From positions 1 to 9,369 of the forward strand of contig CAMNDO010000016.1 of the NCBI GenBank assembly GCA_946535455.1: 9,369 bases of DNA, written 5' to 3'. Both the position numbers and the translations under genes were made by a program. The notes under the pieces are model-generated. The model was not told where the DNA came from. It did no database searches and saw only the letters and a list, made by a program, of their open reading frames with translations. This document shows positions 1 to 6,437 of this stretch, piece by piece; positions within the stretch are counted from its first letter, which is position 1; each line of letters begins with the position of its first letter. Source of the stretch: an uncultured Caryophanales bacterium. Its GTDB lineage: Bacteria; Bacillota_I; Bacilli_A; RF39; UBA660.

Positions 1-375
1 GGCTTTTCGTTTTAATTGTCCTTTTTCTCCAATATTGTCTAATACTAAATTTGCTAAAGTAGGATCATTTTTTAAGGAATAAACCACTTCTGCTCCTTCT
101 CCTCCTCCAGCATTGATATGATTGGATACTAATATGGTATTGGGATTACTATTCGTAATACTTAATATTTTTCTAACTCTTTCTGATTTTGGTAAATAAG
201 TATCTCCATCTCTTGTTAAAATCACAGGAATTCCTAATTCTTGAAGTCGCTCTGCCATATATAAAGATGCTTCTAAGGTTAAGTCTTTTTCTAATAGATT
301 ATTTCCAACAGCTCCGCTATCAATTCCTCCATGACCCGCATCTACAATAACCCCATCTATCCTTCTTTCGTTCAT
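1..375 (-). CDS. N-acetylmuramoyl-L-alanine amidase (Amidase_3), 5' part only
   Basis: This is the N-terminal 125 codons of a zinc amidase that cleaves the bond between N-acetylmuramic acid and L-alanine in peptidoglycan; the rest lies beyond the left edge. Amidase_3 zinc ligands are visible: His15 in VDAGHGGIDSGA, Glu29 in NNLLEKDL, and His86 in LVSNHINAGGGEGAEV. The C-terminal catalytic Glu is off-window. The start at 375 is preceded by AGAGGTG with suitable spacing. An in-frame stop at 406-408 lies just upstream, so there is no room for a signal peptide: the catalytic domain begins almost at residue 5. That resembles CwlC-type mother-cell amidases or phage endolysins rather than secreted autolysins. 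It is separated from the upstream lipoprotein gene by a strong terminator and has its own candidate promoter. The family call is firm; the physiological role is not known. Confidence 0.93.
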   Translation of the reverse strand, partial: MNERRIDGVIVDAGHGGIDSGAVGNNLLEKDLTLEASLYMAERLQELGIPVILTRDGDTYLPKSERVRKILSITNSNPNTILVSNHINAGGGEGAEVVYSLKNDPTLANLVLDNIGEKGQLKRKA

Positions 376-392
376 ATATTCACCTCTATTAT

Positions 393-421
393 AGAATATG
401 GAGACTTAAGGAATTTGTCAC
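393..421 (-). promoter_or_regulatory. Candidate promoter of the amidase gene
   Basis: On the minus strand GTGACA (416-421, 5/6 match to the -35 consensus) is followed by a 17-nt spacer and TATTCT (393-398, 4/6 match to the -10). An overlapping perfect TATAAT lies at 388-393, but it would put the transcript start inside the Shine-Dalgarno sequence. A promoter is expected here because a terminator lies immediately upstream. Confidence 0.45.
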
Positions 422-440
422 AAAAACTTATATTCATAAT

Positions 441-468
441 AAAAATAATAGGAAAACCTATTATTTTT
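441..468 (-). terminator. Intrinsic terminator after the lipoprotein gene
   Basis: A perfect 12-bp inverted repeat (441-452 with 457-468) encloses an AAAA/TTTT loop. On the minus strand the hairpin ends in a T run, and T runs occur on both sides, so it could work in both directions. The stop codon of the lipoprotein gene (461-463) lies inside the stem. Confidence 0.8.
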
Positions 469-1036
469 TTGTTACTTGAAATGAAACATTATGGAGAATA
501 TATTGTACTTTAGATGACTGATATAATTCCTCTAGCGTCATTCCATTTGTATTCGAAGAATCTTCAAAATCTAAAATCAATGTCGCAAAAATTCTTCCTT
601 CTGGATTACTTTCATCGATAATCAATCGAACCGTTCTTGTACCAACAACATCGGTATATGTATATCCTTTTAAGTTCCCAAATGTTTCTTCTTTCCAATC
701 ACTGTTTTGTTTTTCTGTCGCAATCGTAATATCAGATTCTGCTTGTGTCATATCATCAATTTGAATATCGAATCGATAATTATCTTTTTCATTCACAATT
801 TGTCCTGTCGTTGGATAAGCGGGATTGGAAGTCATTTGATTGTTTTTAGAATTGGATTGAAGTGTAATTTTATAGATCTTTTGATTTGCATCAGAATCAC
901 GTGTTAACGTCATAGATTTTGAACTTGTGATTACTTCTTCCATATCCTCCCCTTCTACATTTTGCATTTTCTCTTTCGCACAACCGGTTAAAATGAATAG
1001 AACGAATAAAGCAATCCACAATAATTTCTTAGTCAT
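461..1036 (-). CDS. Hypothetical small lipoprotein
   Basis: This is a 191-residue predicted lipoprotein. The N-terminus has a short basic start (MTKK), a hydrophobic core of about 13 residues and the lipobox LTGC, with Cys19 as the residue expected to be lipidated after signal peptidase II cleavage. The remaining ~170 residues form a polar extracytoplasmic domain with alternating beta-like segments (for example RFDIQIDD, GYTYTDVVGTRTVRLIID and ATLILDF). I recognise no catalytic motif or named domain. The start is supported by AAAGGAGA seven or so bases upstream of ATG. It follows htrA by 66 nt, with a hairpin between them. A role in the cell envelope, possibly alongside the protease upstream, is only inferred from position. 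Confidence 0.85.
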   Translation of the reverse strand: MTKKLLWIALFVLFILTGCAKEKMQNVEGEDMEEVITSSKSMTLTRDSDANQKIYKITLQSNSKNNQMTSNPAYPTTGQIVNEKDNYRFDIQIDDMTQAESDITIATEKQNSDWKEETFGNLKGYTYTDVVGTRTVRLIIDESNPEGRIFATLILDFEDSSNTNGMTLEELYQSSKVQYILHNVSFQVTKK

Positions 1037-1057
1037 ATAGGTCTCCTTTCGAACTCT

Positions 1058-1086
1058 ACTATGCAGGAAATCATTAAAAGAATCAA
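1058..1086 (-). promoter_or_regulatory. Weak candidate promoter of the lipoprotein gene
   Basis: On the minus strand TTGATT (1081-1086) and CATAGT (1058-1063) are spaced 17 nt apart, each matching the sigma-A consensus at 4 of 6 positions. The -35 overlaps one arm of the hairpin that follows htrA. The lipoprotein gene could instead be expressed by readthrough. Confidence 0.3.
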
Positions 1087-1104
1087 ATCTCTCGATTTGA
1101 TTCT
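1079..1104 (-). terminator. Hairpin at the end of htrA, probable terminator or attenuator
   Basis: A perfect 11-bp inverted repeat (1079-1089 with 1094-1104) closes on a C(GAGA)G loop on the minus strand, which is a stable GNRA tetraloop. The following T run is short (four T), so termination may be partial. The htrA stop codon (1103-1105) overlaps the base of the stem. Confidence 0.6.
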
Positions 1105-2206
1105 ATTCTCCTGTTAAAGTTACTTTTACTTTTCTTTCTTTTTTTTCTCGGATATATGTTACTTCTATCGTATCTCCTTCTTGATGTTGATATAACTCAT
1201 ATCTTAGATACGCAATATTCTTTACTTTTTGATTTCCAATTTTGGTAATGACGTCTCCTACTTGTAATTTTGCTTTTTCTGCTCCTGTCTTTTCTTGAAT
1301 ACTTGTAATGACAACTCCTTCTTTGATAGACGCATCTACTGTTAAACTATTTCTACTAATTGCTGCTTTATCAGTAACATTAATCATTCCAATTCCTAAA
1401 ACAGGCCAATTGATTTTTTCTCCATTTTCTAGTGTTTTTACATGACTCATCGCATACTCAATAGGAATCGCAAATCCCATACCTTCGATATTATCATTGA
1501 TGAGTTTCAAAGAAACCACTCCTACTACTTCTCCATTCACATTTAATAATGGTCCTCCACTATTTCCTGGATTGACAGAGGCATCTACTTGTAAGACTCT
1601 CATGACCCAATCCGCCTTTTTCGCAGCAGAAGTAACACTGGTGGATACCATACGATCTTTCCCAGATAAGATTCCTGCACTCACACTTCCTCTATAAGAA
1701 TAGCCTACAGGAGATCCTACCACAAACACAGTATCTCCAATCTTCATTTTTTCACTACTACCAATATTGGCAATTAATGTAATATTTTTCTTATCTACTT
1801 GTAATACCGCTAAGTCTAAATACTCATCTTTTCCTAACACTTTTACAATCTCTTCTTGATCATTTGAAAAAGTCACTTTCACTTCTTCTACTTCTTCTGG
1901 AATCACATGTTCATTGGTTAAAATATAACCATACTTTTCATCTACTTTATAAACAAATCCTGTTCCTGTACTTTTTAATGTTTCTGCTTGATATCCTTGT
2001 ACTAATACTGTCGCATCATATATCTTTTCTACAGAAGGAGCTAAAGAACTTTTCTCATATACTTTTGTTTCATTCTTTTGAATAGCTACTTTGCTTTGTG
2101 AAAGCAAAGGTGTATATTGAACCAGAAAAATCATTGTCACTAATCCCAAGAAATAAGAAAAACCTATCCAAAAAATCATTTTCCTTTTTTGTTTATTCTG
2201 ATTCAT
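1103..2206 (-). CDS. htrA: HtrA/DegP-type membrane serine protease with PDZ domain
   Basis: This is a 367-residue, membrane-anchored serine protease expected to degrade damaged or mis-secreted proteins outside the membrane. It has a basic N-terminus, one transmembrane helix (about residues 11-31), a linker, and a trypsin-like domain with the full triad: His100 in LTNEHVI, Asp131 in YLDLAVLQVD and Ser216 in NPGNSGGPLL. A C-terminal PDZ domain (about 275-360) includes GVVITSIQEKTGAEKAKLQV and GDVITKIG. The reading frame stays open to a TTG at 2233, but I place the start at ATG 2206. It has AAAGGAG eight bases upstream, and the protein then begins directly with the basic membrane anchor. With this start it overlaps the upstream Abi-like gene by 14 nt (2193-2206), so the ribosome binding site lies within that gene and translational coupling is likely. 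Length and architecture fit Gram-positive HtrA. Confidence 0.95.
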   Translation of the reverse strand: MNQNKQKRKMIFWIGFSYFLGLVTMIFLVQYTPLLSQSKVAIQKNETKVYEKSSLAPSVEKIYDATVLVQGYQAETLKSTGTGFVYKVDEKYGYILTNEHVIPEEVEEVKVTFSNDQEEIVKVLGKDEYLDLAVLQVDKKNITLIANIGSSEKMKIGDTVFVVGSPVGYSYRGSVSAGILSGKDRMVSTSVTSAAKKADWVMRVLQVDASVNPGNSGGPLLNVNGEVVGVVSLKLINDNIEGMGFAIPIEYAMSHVKTLENGEKINWPVLGIGMINVTDKAAISRNSLTVDASIKEGVVITSIQEKTGAEKAKLQVGDVITKIGNQKVKNIAYLRYELYQHQEGDTIEVTYIREKKERKVKVTLTGE

Positions 2207-3149
2207 TGGTAATACTCCTTTCAATATTCGCAAGATTCTTCCAATTTAATGGGAATCCCATCTTCTCTAAGACATCTCGAATATGAATGGTATGTAAATT
2301 ATAATTTAATGTCTCAATCACATTATCTAATTCTAAAGACATATTTTTAAATTCTTCAAAAGATAATAATTGTTTCATAATAATAATCAAAGCAAACAAA
2401 TCATTTTTTCCATACATGTACTCATCTTCTATTTTTGGAATTTTTAATAATTGATGAAATACGGTATCATCGATTGCTTTTTGTGTCTTATTCTCATATA
2501 AAATATCTTCATGTGCACAAAGATTTCTATAATTGGCTAGAATAGGCAAATAAATACTAAAGGTATCTGGTTCAATTCCATATAATTTCGCAATATCTTT
2601 TTGATCTTCTCTTTTTAATACAGAGAATAATTCACTGACAATTCCAAAAGATAATACTTTGACTAAAATCCACAAAGGGATATATCCATAATGAGAAGTA
2701 TAATGTAGAGTAGCTGTATGTTGAGAACCATTTACTCGAATTTGTCTTTTCATTTTCTTTAACAAATCATTTAATTGTGCTTGTTTCTCTGGTAAGTTTG
2801 TAAAGTTCTTCTCTTTTAAATAATCTCTTTCACGATATCCATATTTCTTTGATAATTGATATGAAAAAATAGATTTTAAATTATTCTCAATCACTAATAA
2901 ATATTTGAATAATATATTTCTAAAAGATCGATCAAATAAGAATAAACTATATAATTCTTCAAAAGTTACCCCTTCTTTAAAACTTCTATCTTCATGAGAC
3001 TTTATAAACAAATGACGATATCCATTCAAAAAGAAATAATTTTCTCGTAGTAATACTTCTTTTGCATATCTTTCATCAGAGATGATCATTCCTTTATGTT
3101 TTAGAATTTCTACTTGTTCATCTAAATTTTTAAATCGTTTTTCTATCAT
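2193..3149 (-). CDS. Abi_2 (AbiD/AbiF-like) HEPN-domain protein
   Basis: This 318-residue protein matches the Abi_2 family pattern along its length: LKHKGMIISDERYA (16-29), RENYFFLNGYRHLF (35-48), IPLWILVKVLSFGIVSEL (157-174) and the HEPN-like ribonuclease motif RNLCAH (Arg208-x4-His213), followed by EDILYEN. Abi_2 proteins are associated with phage abortive infection and RNA cleavage, and some AbiF-type members are paired with a small antitoxin RNA; HEPN nucleases of this kind are thought related to Cas13 ancestors. The putative catalytic Arg and His are both present. It is the first gene of the leftward unit, with its own extended -10 promoter and an AGGTGA ribosome binding site, and its 3' end overlaps htrA. 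I see no toxin-antitoxin partner gene next to it. The family is confident; an antiphage role here is inferred. Confidence 0.88.
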   Translation of the reverse strand: MIEKRFKNLDEQVEILKHKGMIISDERYAKEVLLRENYFFLNGYRHLFIKSHEDRSFKEGVTFEELYSLFLFDRSFRNILFKYLLVIENNLKSIFSYQLSKKYGYRERDYLKEKNFTNLPEKQAQLNDLLKKMKRQIRVNGSQHTATLHYTSHYGYIPLWILVKVLSFGIVSELFSVLKREDQKDIAKLYGIEPDTFSIYLPILANYRNLCAHEDILYENKTQKAIDDTVFHQLLKIPKIEDEYMYGKNDLFALIIIMKQLLSFEEFKNMSLELDNVIETLNYNLHTIHIRDVLEKMGFPLNWKNLANIERSITNESE

Positions 3150-3166
3150 AGTCTCACCTATTATCG

Positions 3167-3175
3167 ATTATACCA
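3167..3175 (-). promoter_or_regulatory. Extended -10 promoter of the Abi_2-htrA unit
   Basis: The minus strand reads TGGTATAAT (a perfect TGn-TATAAT, with the hexamer at 3167-3172). No good -35 is visible, as is usual for extended -10 promoters. Only 17 nt separate the -10 from the ATG at 3149, so the leader would be about 10-11 nt, just enough to hold the AGGTGA site. Confidence 0.7.
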
Positions 3176-3214
3176 TAATATTGTTTGAAAAGTATGAAAA
3201 AAACAAAAAAACTA

Positions 3215-3223
3215 TGTTATAAT
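3215..3223 (+). promoter_or_regulatory. Extended -10 promoter of the phospholipase C-family gene
   Basis: TGTTATAAT is a perfect TGn-TATAAT, with the hexamer at 3218-3223. ATGAAA at 3194-3199 could serve as a weak -35 with an 18-nt spacer. The gene's Shine-Dalgarno is GGGGGG at 3247-3252. This promoter and the one at 3167-3175 are arranged back to back about 45 bp apart. Confidence 0.75.
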
Positions 3224-3257
3224 ACTTTTAGTAGATTCATTGCATTGGGGGGATTAG

Positions 3258-4226
3258 ATGCCAACTACTATTACACATGCGTTTTTTGCGAAAGATATCT
3301 ATGATATTTTACCAGAAAATATTCATACAAAAGTGAATTTAAATCGTTTTAAGATGCTTTCTCAAAGTACGGATAGTTTATTATTTTATAATTTATTTTC
3401 TTTCTTTCCTGGAAAGAAAATTCGTAAATTTCAAGGATATTTTCATACCCATAAGACACAAGAGTTCTTTATTAATTTATTAAAATACATTCGTGAAAAT
3501 AAAATAGAAGATGAAGATGTATATTCTTTTGTGATTGGATTTATTTGTCACTATGTATTAGATAAAAATGTACATCCTTATGTCGTATATCGTACTGGAC
3601 TTGTGACAAAAGGAAAACCAAGTACTTATAAATATCGAAACATTCATGATATTATGGAAGCTTATTTTGATATGGATATGGTACAAAGAAGATTACAAAT
3701 GAATCCTTATCATTATCGTTTTACAGAGTATTGTTTTGATACAAGACCTTTCTCTGAACCTTTAAAACGTACGATTTATGATGTTTTCTATCATACTTTT
3801 GGTATAAAAGATATGGATCAAATCTATTATAAATCTTTAAAACAAATGAAAACGGCATTAGGATTATTTCGAATGGACCGTTTTGGAATCAAAAGATTTA
3901 TTTATCAATTGGTGGATACCTTTACTCCAAAAGGTGCATTCCGTTTTGAATCGATTAGTTATCATTTACCATTAGAAGATAAACATAATTTCTTAAATAA
4001 TCATCATTCGACTTGGAGACATCCTGCGATATATGATCAAACCAGTACAGAATCTTTTGTGGATTTATATTTAAAATCGATGAAAGAAGCAAAAGTTATT
4101 ATTCGCGCAGCTTTTGATTATTTAGAAGGAAAAGAAATTGATTTAACAAAAGTTTTTGAAAATACCAGTTATTTATCTGGATTAGATTGTGATGATCCAA
4201 GAGAATTAAAATACTTTGCATTTTAA
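3258..4226 (+). CDS. Zinc-dependent phospholipase C family protein
   Basis: This 322-residue protein has the metal-ligand pattern of the zinc-dependent phospholipase C fold: THAFFAKDI at the N-terminus (His7), QSTDSLLFY (Asp39), YFHTHKTQEF (His63, His65), GFICHYVLDKNVHPYV (His98, Asp102, His106) and NIHDIMEAYFDMD (His130, Glu134, Asp138). Secreted members hydrolyse phospholipid head groups. This one has no signal peptide or membrane segment, so it would act in the cytoplasm, and the substrate cannot be told from sequence. The start is set by GGGGGG just upstream of ATG. It is a single-gene unit, with its own extended -10 promoter and a strong terminator that overlaps its last codons. The ligand set looks complete, so an active metallohydrolase is likely. 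Confidence 0.85.
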   Translation: MPTTITHAFFAKDIYDILPENIHTKVNLNRFKMLSQSTDSLLFYNLFSFFPGKKIRKFQGYFHTHKTQEFFINLLKYIRENKIEDEDVYSFVIGFICHYVLDKNVHPYVVYRTGLVTKGKPSTYKYRNIHDIMEAYFDMDMVQRRLQMNPYHYRFTEYCFDTRPFSEPLKRTIYDVFYHTFGIKDMDQIYYKSLKQMKTALGLFRMDRFGIKRFIYQLVDTFTPKGAFRFESISYHLPLEDKHNFLNNHHSTWRHPAIYDQTSTESFVDLYLKSMKEAKVIIRAAFDYLEGKEIDLTKVFENTSYLSGLDCDDPRELKYFAF

Positions 4227-4238
4227 TTCTTTTTTTTT
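4202..4238 (+). terminator. Strong intrinsic terminator of the phospholipase C-family gene
   Basis: An 11-bp perfect stem (4202-4212 with 4220-4230) with a 7-nt loop is followed by nine T (4230-4238). The last codons and the TAA stop (4224-4226) lie within the hairpin. Confidence 0.88.
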
Positions 4239-4266
4239 GCATATGTTTTCTTCTTTTTCTCATAAT
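4237..4266 (+). promoter_or_regulatory. Weak candidate promoter for the SpoIID-like gene
   Basis: TTGCAT (4237-4242) and CATAAT (4261-4266) are separated by 18 nt. The -35 is poor and the -10 has one mismatch. A promoter is needed because a strong terminator lies immediately upstream. AGGTGA at 4273-4278 is the ribosome binding site. Confidence 0.4.
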
Positions 4267-4282
4267 AACTATAGGTGATTTT

Positions 4283-5323
4283 ATGTACAATGCATATGAG
4301 ATAAAAAAGGAAAACGGAGAAAGTGTTTTATATTTATATGGAACCTACTCTTATGAATTTGCGAATGAGTTTACTTCTTCAGATGAGATTGGGAAAAGAA
4401 CCAATCAATTTATTCAAAACCATAAAATTCCTTTTCGTGGAAATAAAGTTTATTTGGTAGTAGATGGTATTGTGATTAAATCGATTGATATTTCAAAATA
4501 TCTTCCAGAGTATTCTTCTGATATTTCATATTCTCCCGATCAATTTATGGTCTTCATTCGTTATGAAGATAACGTAACCATAGAAGTATCTTTAAGAGAA
4601 TATTTATATAGTATTTTATTTTCTTATTATGATTCTTCCATAGAAAAAGAAACCTTAAAAGCCATTTGTATTTTATACAATACCTATGTCTATTCTAAGA
4701 TGAGAGAAGATGGTTTTGTTCCTGCAATAAGCCCTTATTCTCATTATGAACCATTAGAAGTATATCAAAAGACATATTCTACCTATTCTAAAATCCTTTC
4801 CCTTTTTGATGAAGTTATTTTAGATACAGAAGGAGTATATGTTACTTATAAAGGAAATTATATTTTACCTTTTATTCATTATTCGAATAGTGGAAAAACC
4901 CTAACACACTCCAACTATCCTTATTTATCTAGTGTAAAAAGTTTATGGGATATGGAATCTCCCTATTATATAGAAATCCATTCTTTTTCATATGAAGTAT
5001 TAGAAGAATTTCTATCACAACCCATTTCTTCTAAAACAAAAATTCAAATGATTGAGAAAGATCATATCAAAAAATTAGTCATAGAAAACAGAATTTATAC
5101 ATTAGAAGAAATCAAACAGCTCTTATCGTTAAAGTCTACGGATTTTTATCTCATTCAACATCTGAACAAGATTACCATCATTACCAAAGGATATGGAAAT
5201 TCTTTAGGACTTAGTATTTTTGGATCGAATGAAATTGCGAAAGATGGATTTTTCTATTATCAGATTCTTTCTTATTACTTTCCAAAGACAAAATTATATC
5301 GACATATGAAAAAACTTTCCTAA
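4283..5323 (+). CDS. Diverged SpoIID/LytB-domain protein, probably catalytically inactive
   Basis: This 346-residue protein aligns along its length with the SpoIID fold, a peptidoglycan lytic transglycosylase of spore engulfment. Matching segments are REYLYSILFSYYDSS and KETLKA (105-127, for the family's YxxGVVAxEMP...EALKAQAxAARTY), DTEGVYVTYKG and FIHYSNSGKTLT (181-208, for FHSxSGGxT), PYLSSVKSLWD (213-223) and GYGNSLGLSIFGSNEIAKDG (303-322, for GYGHGVGMSQxGAxxMAxxG). The catalytic Glu position holds Tyr115, the conserved Arg of AARTY is Asn133, and the His and Gln of GHGVGMSQ are Asn306 and Ile312. It also lacks the usual N-terminal membrane helix or signal peptide. The frame is intact, with its own ribosome binding site and terminator, so it is a maintained gene rather than debris. 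I infer a non-catalytic, possibly cytoplasmic role. The homology is my reading of motif order and spacing, not a database result. Confidence 0.75.
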   Translation: MYNAYEIKKENGESVLYLYGTYSYEFANEFTSSDEIGKRTNQFIQNHKIPFRGNKVYLVVDGIVIKSIDISKYLPEYSSDISYSPDQFMVFIRYEDNVTIEVSLREYLYSILFSYYDSSIEKETLKAICILYNTYVYSKMREDGFVPAISPYSHYEPLEVYQKTYSTYSKILSLFDEVILDTEGVYVTYKGNYILPFIHYSNSGKTLTHSNYPYLSSVKSLWDMESPYYIEIHSFSYEVLEEFLSQPISSKTKIQMIEKDHIKKLVIENRIYTLEEIKQLLSLKSTDFYLIQHLNKITIITKGYGNSLGLSIFGSNEIAKDGFFYYQILSYYFPKTKLYRHMKKLS

Positions 5324-5335
5324 TGGAAAGTTTTT
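5310..5335 (+). terminator. Intrinsic terminator of the SpoIID-like gene
   Basis: An 11-bp perfect stem (5310-5320 with 5325-5335) encloses the 4-nt loop TAAT and runs into TTTTTATTTT. The TAA stop codon (5321-5323) sits in the loop. Confidence 0.85.
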
Positions 5336-5350
5336 ATTTTAAAACAAGTA

Positions 5351-5359
5351 TGTTATACT
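5351..5359 (+). promoter_or_regulatory. Extended -10 promoter of the membrane protein gene
   Basis: TGTTATACT is TGn followed by TATACT (5354-5359, 5/6 match). No clear -35 is seen. The -10 ends 17 nt before the ATG at 5377, so the leader would be about 10 nt and begins roughly at the AAGGTGAT ribosome binding site (about 5366-5373). Confidence 0.65.
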
Positions 5360-5376
5360 GAAGATAAGGTGATGTT

Positions 5377-6405
5377 ATGAAGAATGATACTATACAAAAA
5401 ATCCTGTTTTTTCTAATTTTTCTTTTCATTATTGTCATACTGGATATTTTTGCTTTTTATCATTTTATTTTAAACAAAAGACAACCTACGATACCAAAAG
5501 AAGAAATAATAAATCCTACGGATTCTATTCAAGAAGAAGTAACAGATAATGAAATCATAAAAATTATAGAAGAAAGTGGTCAAAATATAGAAGATGTTTT
5601 TCAATCAAAAAAATTAGAAGATGCATATGGTAATCTTCCATATTATTCTTATTTTAATGATGATTTTACAGAATTTTATATTATACATGTTTCTTCCCAT
5701 TCGGTTAGTTTTATTGATAAAAACCACCGTGTTCATTCGACTCATTTTCAAAAAGAAAAGACTAAGTTTCAAATAGGTGAAACCATCTATACTCTTCATA
5801 TTAAAACAGATTTTCTTACTTTAATAAAAAATGAAGAAAAAACGTTTCAATTACATCCAGAAAACAGTAAAAATGTACAAATTCATCCAGGCATTCTTCT
5901 ATACTACGAAAACACTCTTCATAAAATGAATCGAAATGAGATTGTTTCCGATGAAGATACTTGGGAAGCATTATCATTCGCTACTTACTATTTTTATGAT
6001 TCTTCAAAAATGATTATATTACCTGCCGTTGGATTACAAATTGCGATTTCAAAGGAAGAGGTGCTAGAATTTTTACGACAGTATTTCTGTAAAAGGAATT
6101 ATCAAATCCATAATTTTGACTTTAGACCAAAACTGGGTATTGATTATTATGATTATGTAAAAGCAAATAATAATAACTTTACTATGAGTCGAGAAGAATT
6201 TGCAAATTTATACTCTATGCATTTATCTCCTTCAGGAATTGATGGTAGTGGCGGTTTTTATTTCGATTATAGTATTGCTACAGAAGATGATATCACAGTA
6301 TACACTTTTTATAAAGTAGTTTTAAGATATTTCAATGGTGAACAAAATTACTTGGAAACTTTGAAACTAAGAGTTAATCAAAAACAAAAGTGTTTAGATT
6401 ACTAA
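5377..6405 (+). CDS. Hypothetical single-pass membrane protein
   Basis: I do not recognise this 342-residue protein. It has one strong hydrophobic segment at about residues 9-32 followed by LNKR. Next come a low-complexity acidic, Pro/Glu-rich linker (about 36-65) and a large polar region of roughly 270 residues with alternating hydrophobic segments. The hydrophobic segment is followed by lysine and arginine and only one lysine pair precedes it, so topology is uncertain; a large extracytoplasmic domain is the more usual arrangement. Two cysteines (Cys238, Cys339) are the only ones seen and might pair outside the cell. No catalytic motif stands out. It has its own extended -10 promoter and AAGGTGAT site and converges on the type VII operon across a shared terminator. 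It could relate to the SpoIID-like gene upstream, but each has its own terminator or promoter. Confidence 0.85.
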   Translation: MKNDTIQKILFFLIFLFIIVILDIFAFYHFILNKRQPTIPKEEIINPTDSIQEEVTDNEIIKIIEESGQNIEDVFQSKKLEDAYGNLPYYSYFNDDFTEFYIIHVSSHSVSFIDKNHRVHSTHFQKEKTKFQIGETIYTLHIKTDFLTLIKNEEKTFQLHPENSKNVQIHPGILLYYENTLHKMNRNEIVSDEDTWEALSFATYYFYDSSKMIILPAVGLQIAISKEEVLEFLRQYFCKRNYQIHNFDFRPKLGIDYYDYVKANNNNFTMSREEFANLYSMHLSPSGIDGSGGFYFDYSIATEDDITVYTFYKVVLRYFNGEQNYLETLKLRVNQKQKCLDY

Positions 6406-6406
6406 A

Positions 6407-6437
6407 AAAATAGCATTTCAGTACGGAATGCTATTTT
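6407..6437. terminator. Bidirectional terminator between converging genes
   Basis: An 11-bp perfect stem (6407-6417 with 6427-6437), extendable by one wobble pair and one C-G pair to leave the loop AGTAC, lies between the membrane protein gene and the type VII operon. The minus strand has seven T after the stem and the plus strand four T at its end. It begins 2 nt after the plus-strand stop, and the minus-strand stop (6431-6433) lies inside the right arm. Confidence 0.88.

Noticed and set aside
331..513. Plus-strand open frame of 60 codons
   Set aside because: It is antisense to the amidase start and lipoprotein end, has no ribosome binding site and crosses a terminator hairpin.
2207..2233. 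Upstream TTG start that would lengthen HtrA by nine residues
   Set aside because: The added residues carry no useful signal, and the ATG at 2206 has AAAGGAG at an ideal distance and begins directly with the membrane anchor.
1497..2286. Several plus-strand frames of 62-73 codons
   Set aside because: They lie antisense inside htrA and the Abi_2 gene, with no family resemblance or ribosome sites.
1..3149. A prophage remnant, suggested by an amidase without signal peptide and an Abi gene
   Set aside because: There is no phage structural, replication or integrase gene, and htrA and the lipoprotein point to ordinary chromosomal content.
3150..3257. A structured antitoxin RNA paired with the Abi_2 gene
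   Set aside because: The 108-bp gap holds two promoters and no clear stable stem or repeat array, so I cannot support an RNA gene here.
4099..4290. Minus-strand 63-codon frame across the phospholipase gene end
   Set aside because: It is antisense to the coding end and terminator, with a low-complexity product.
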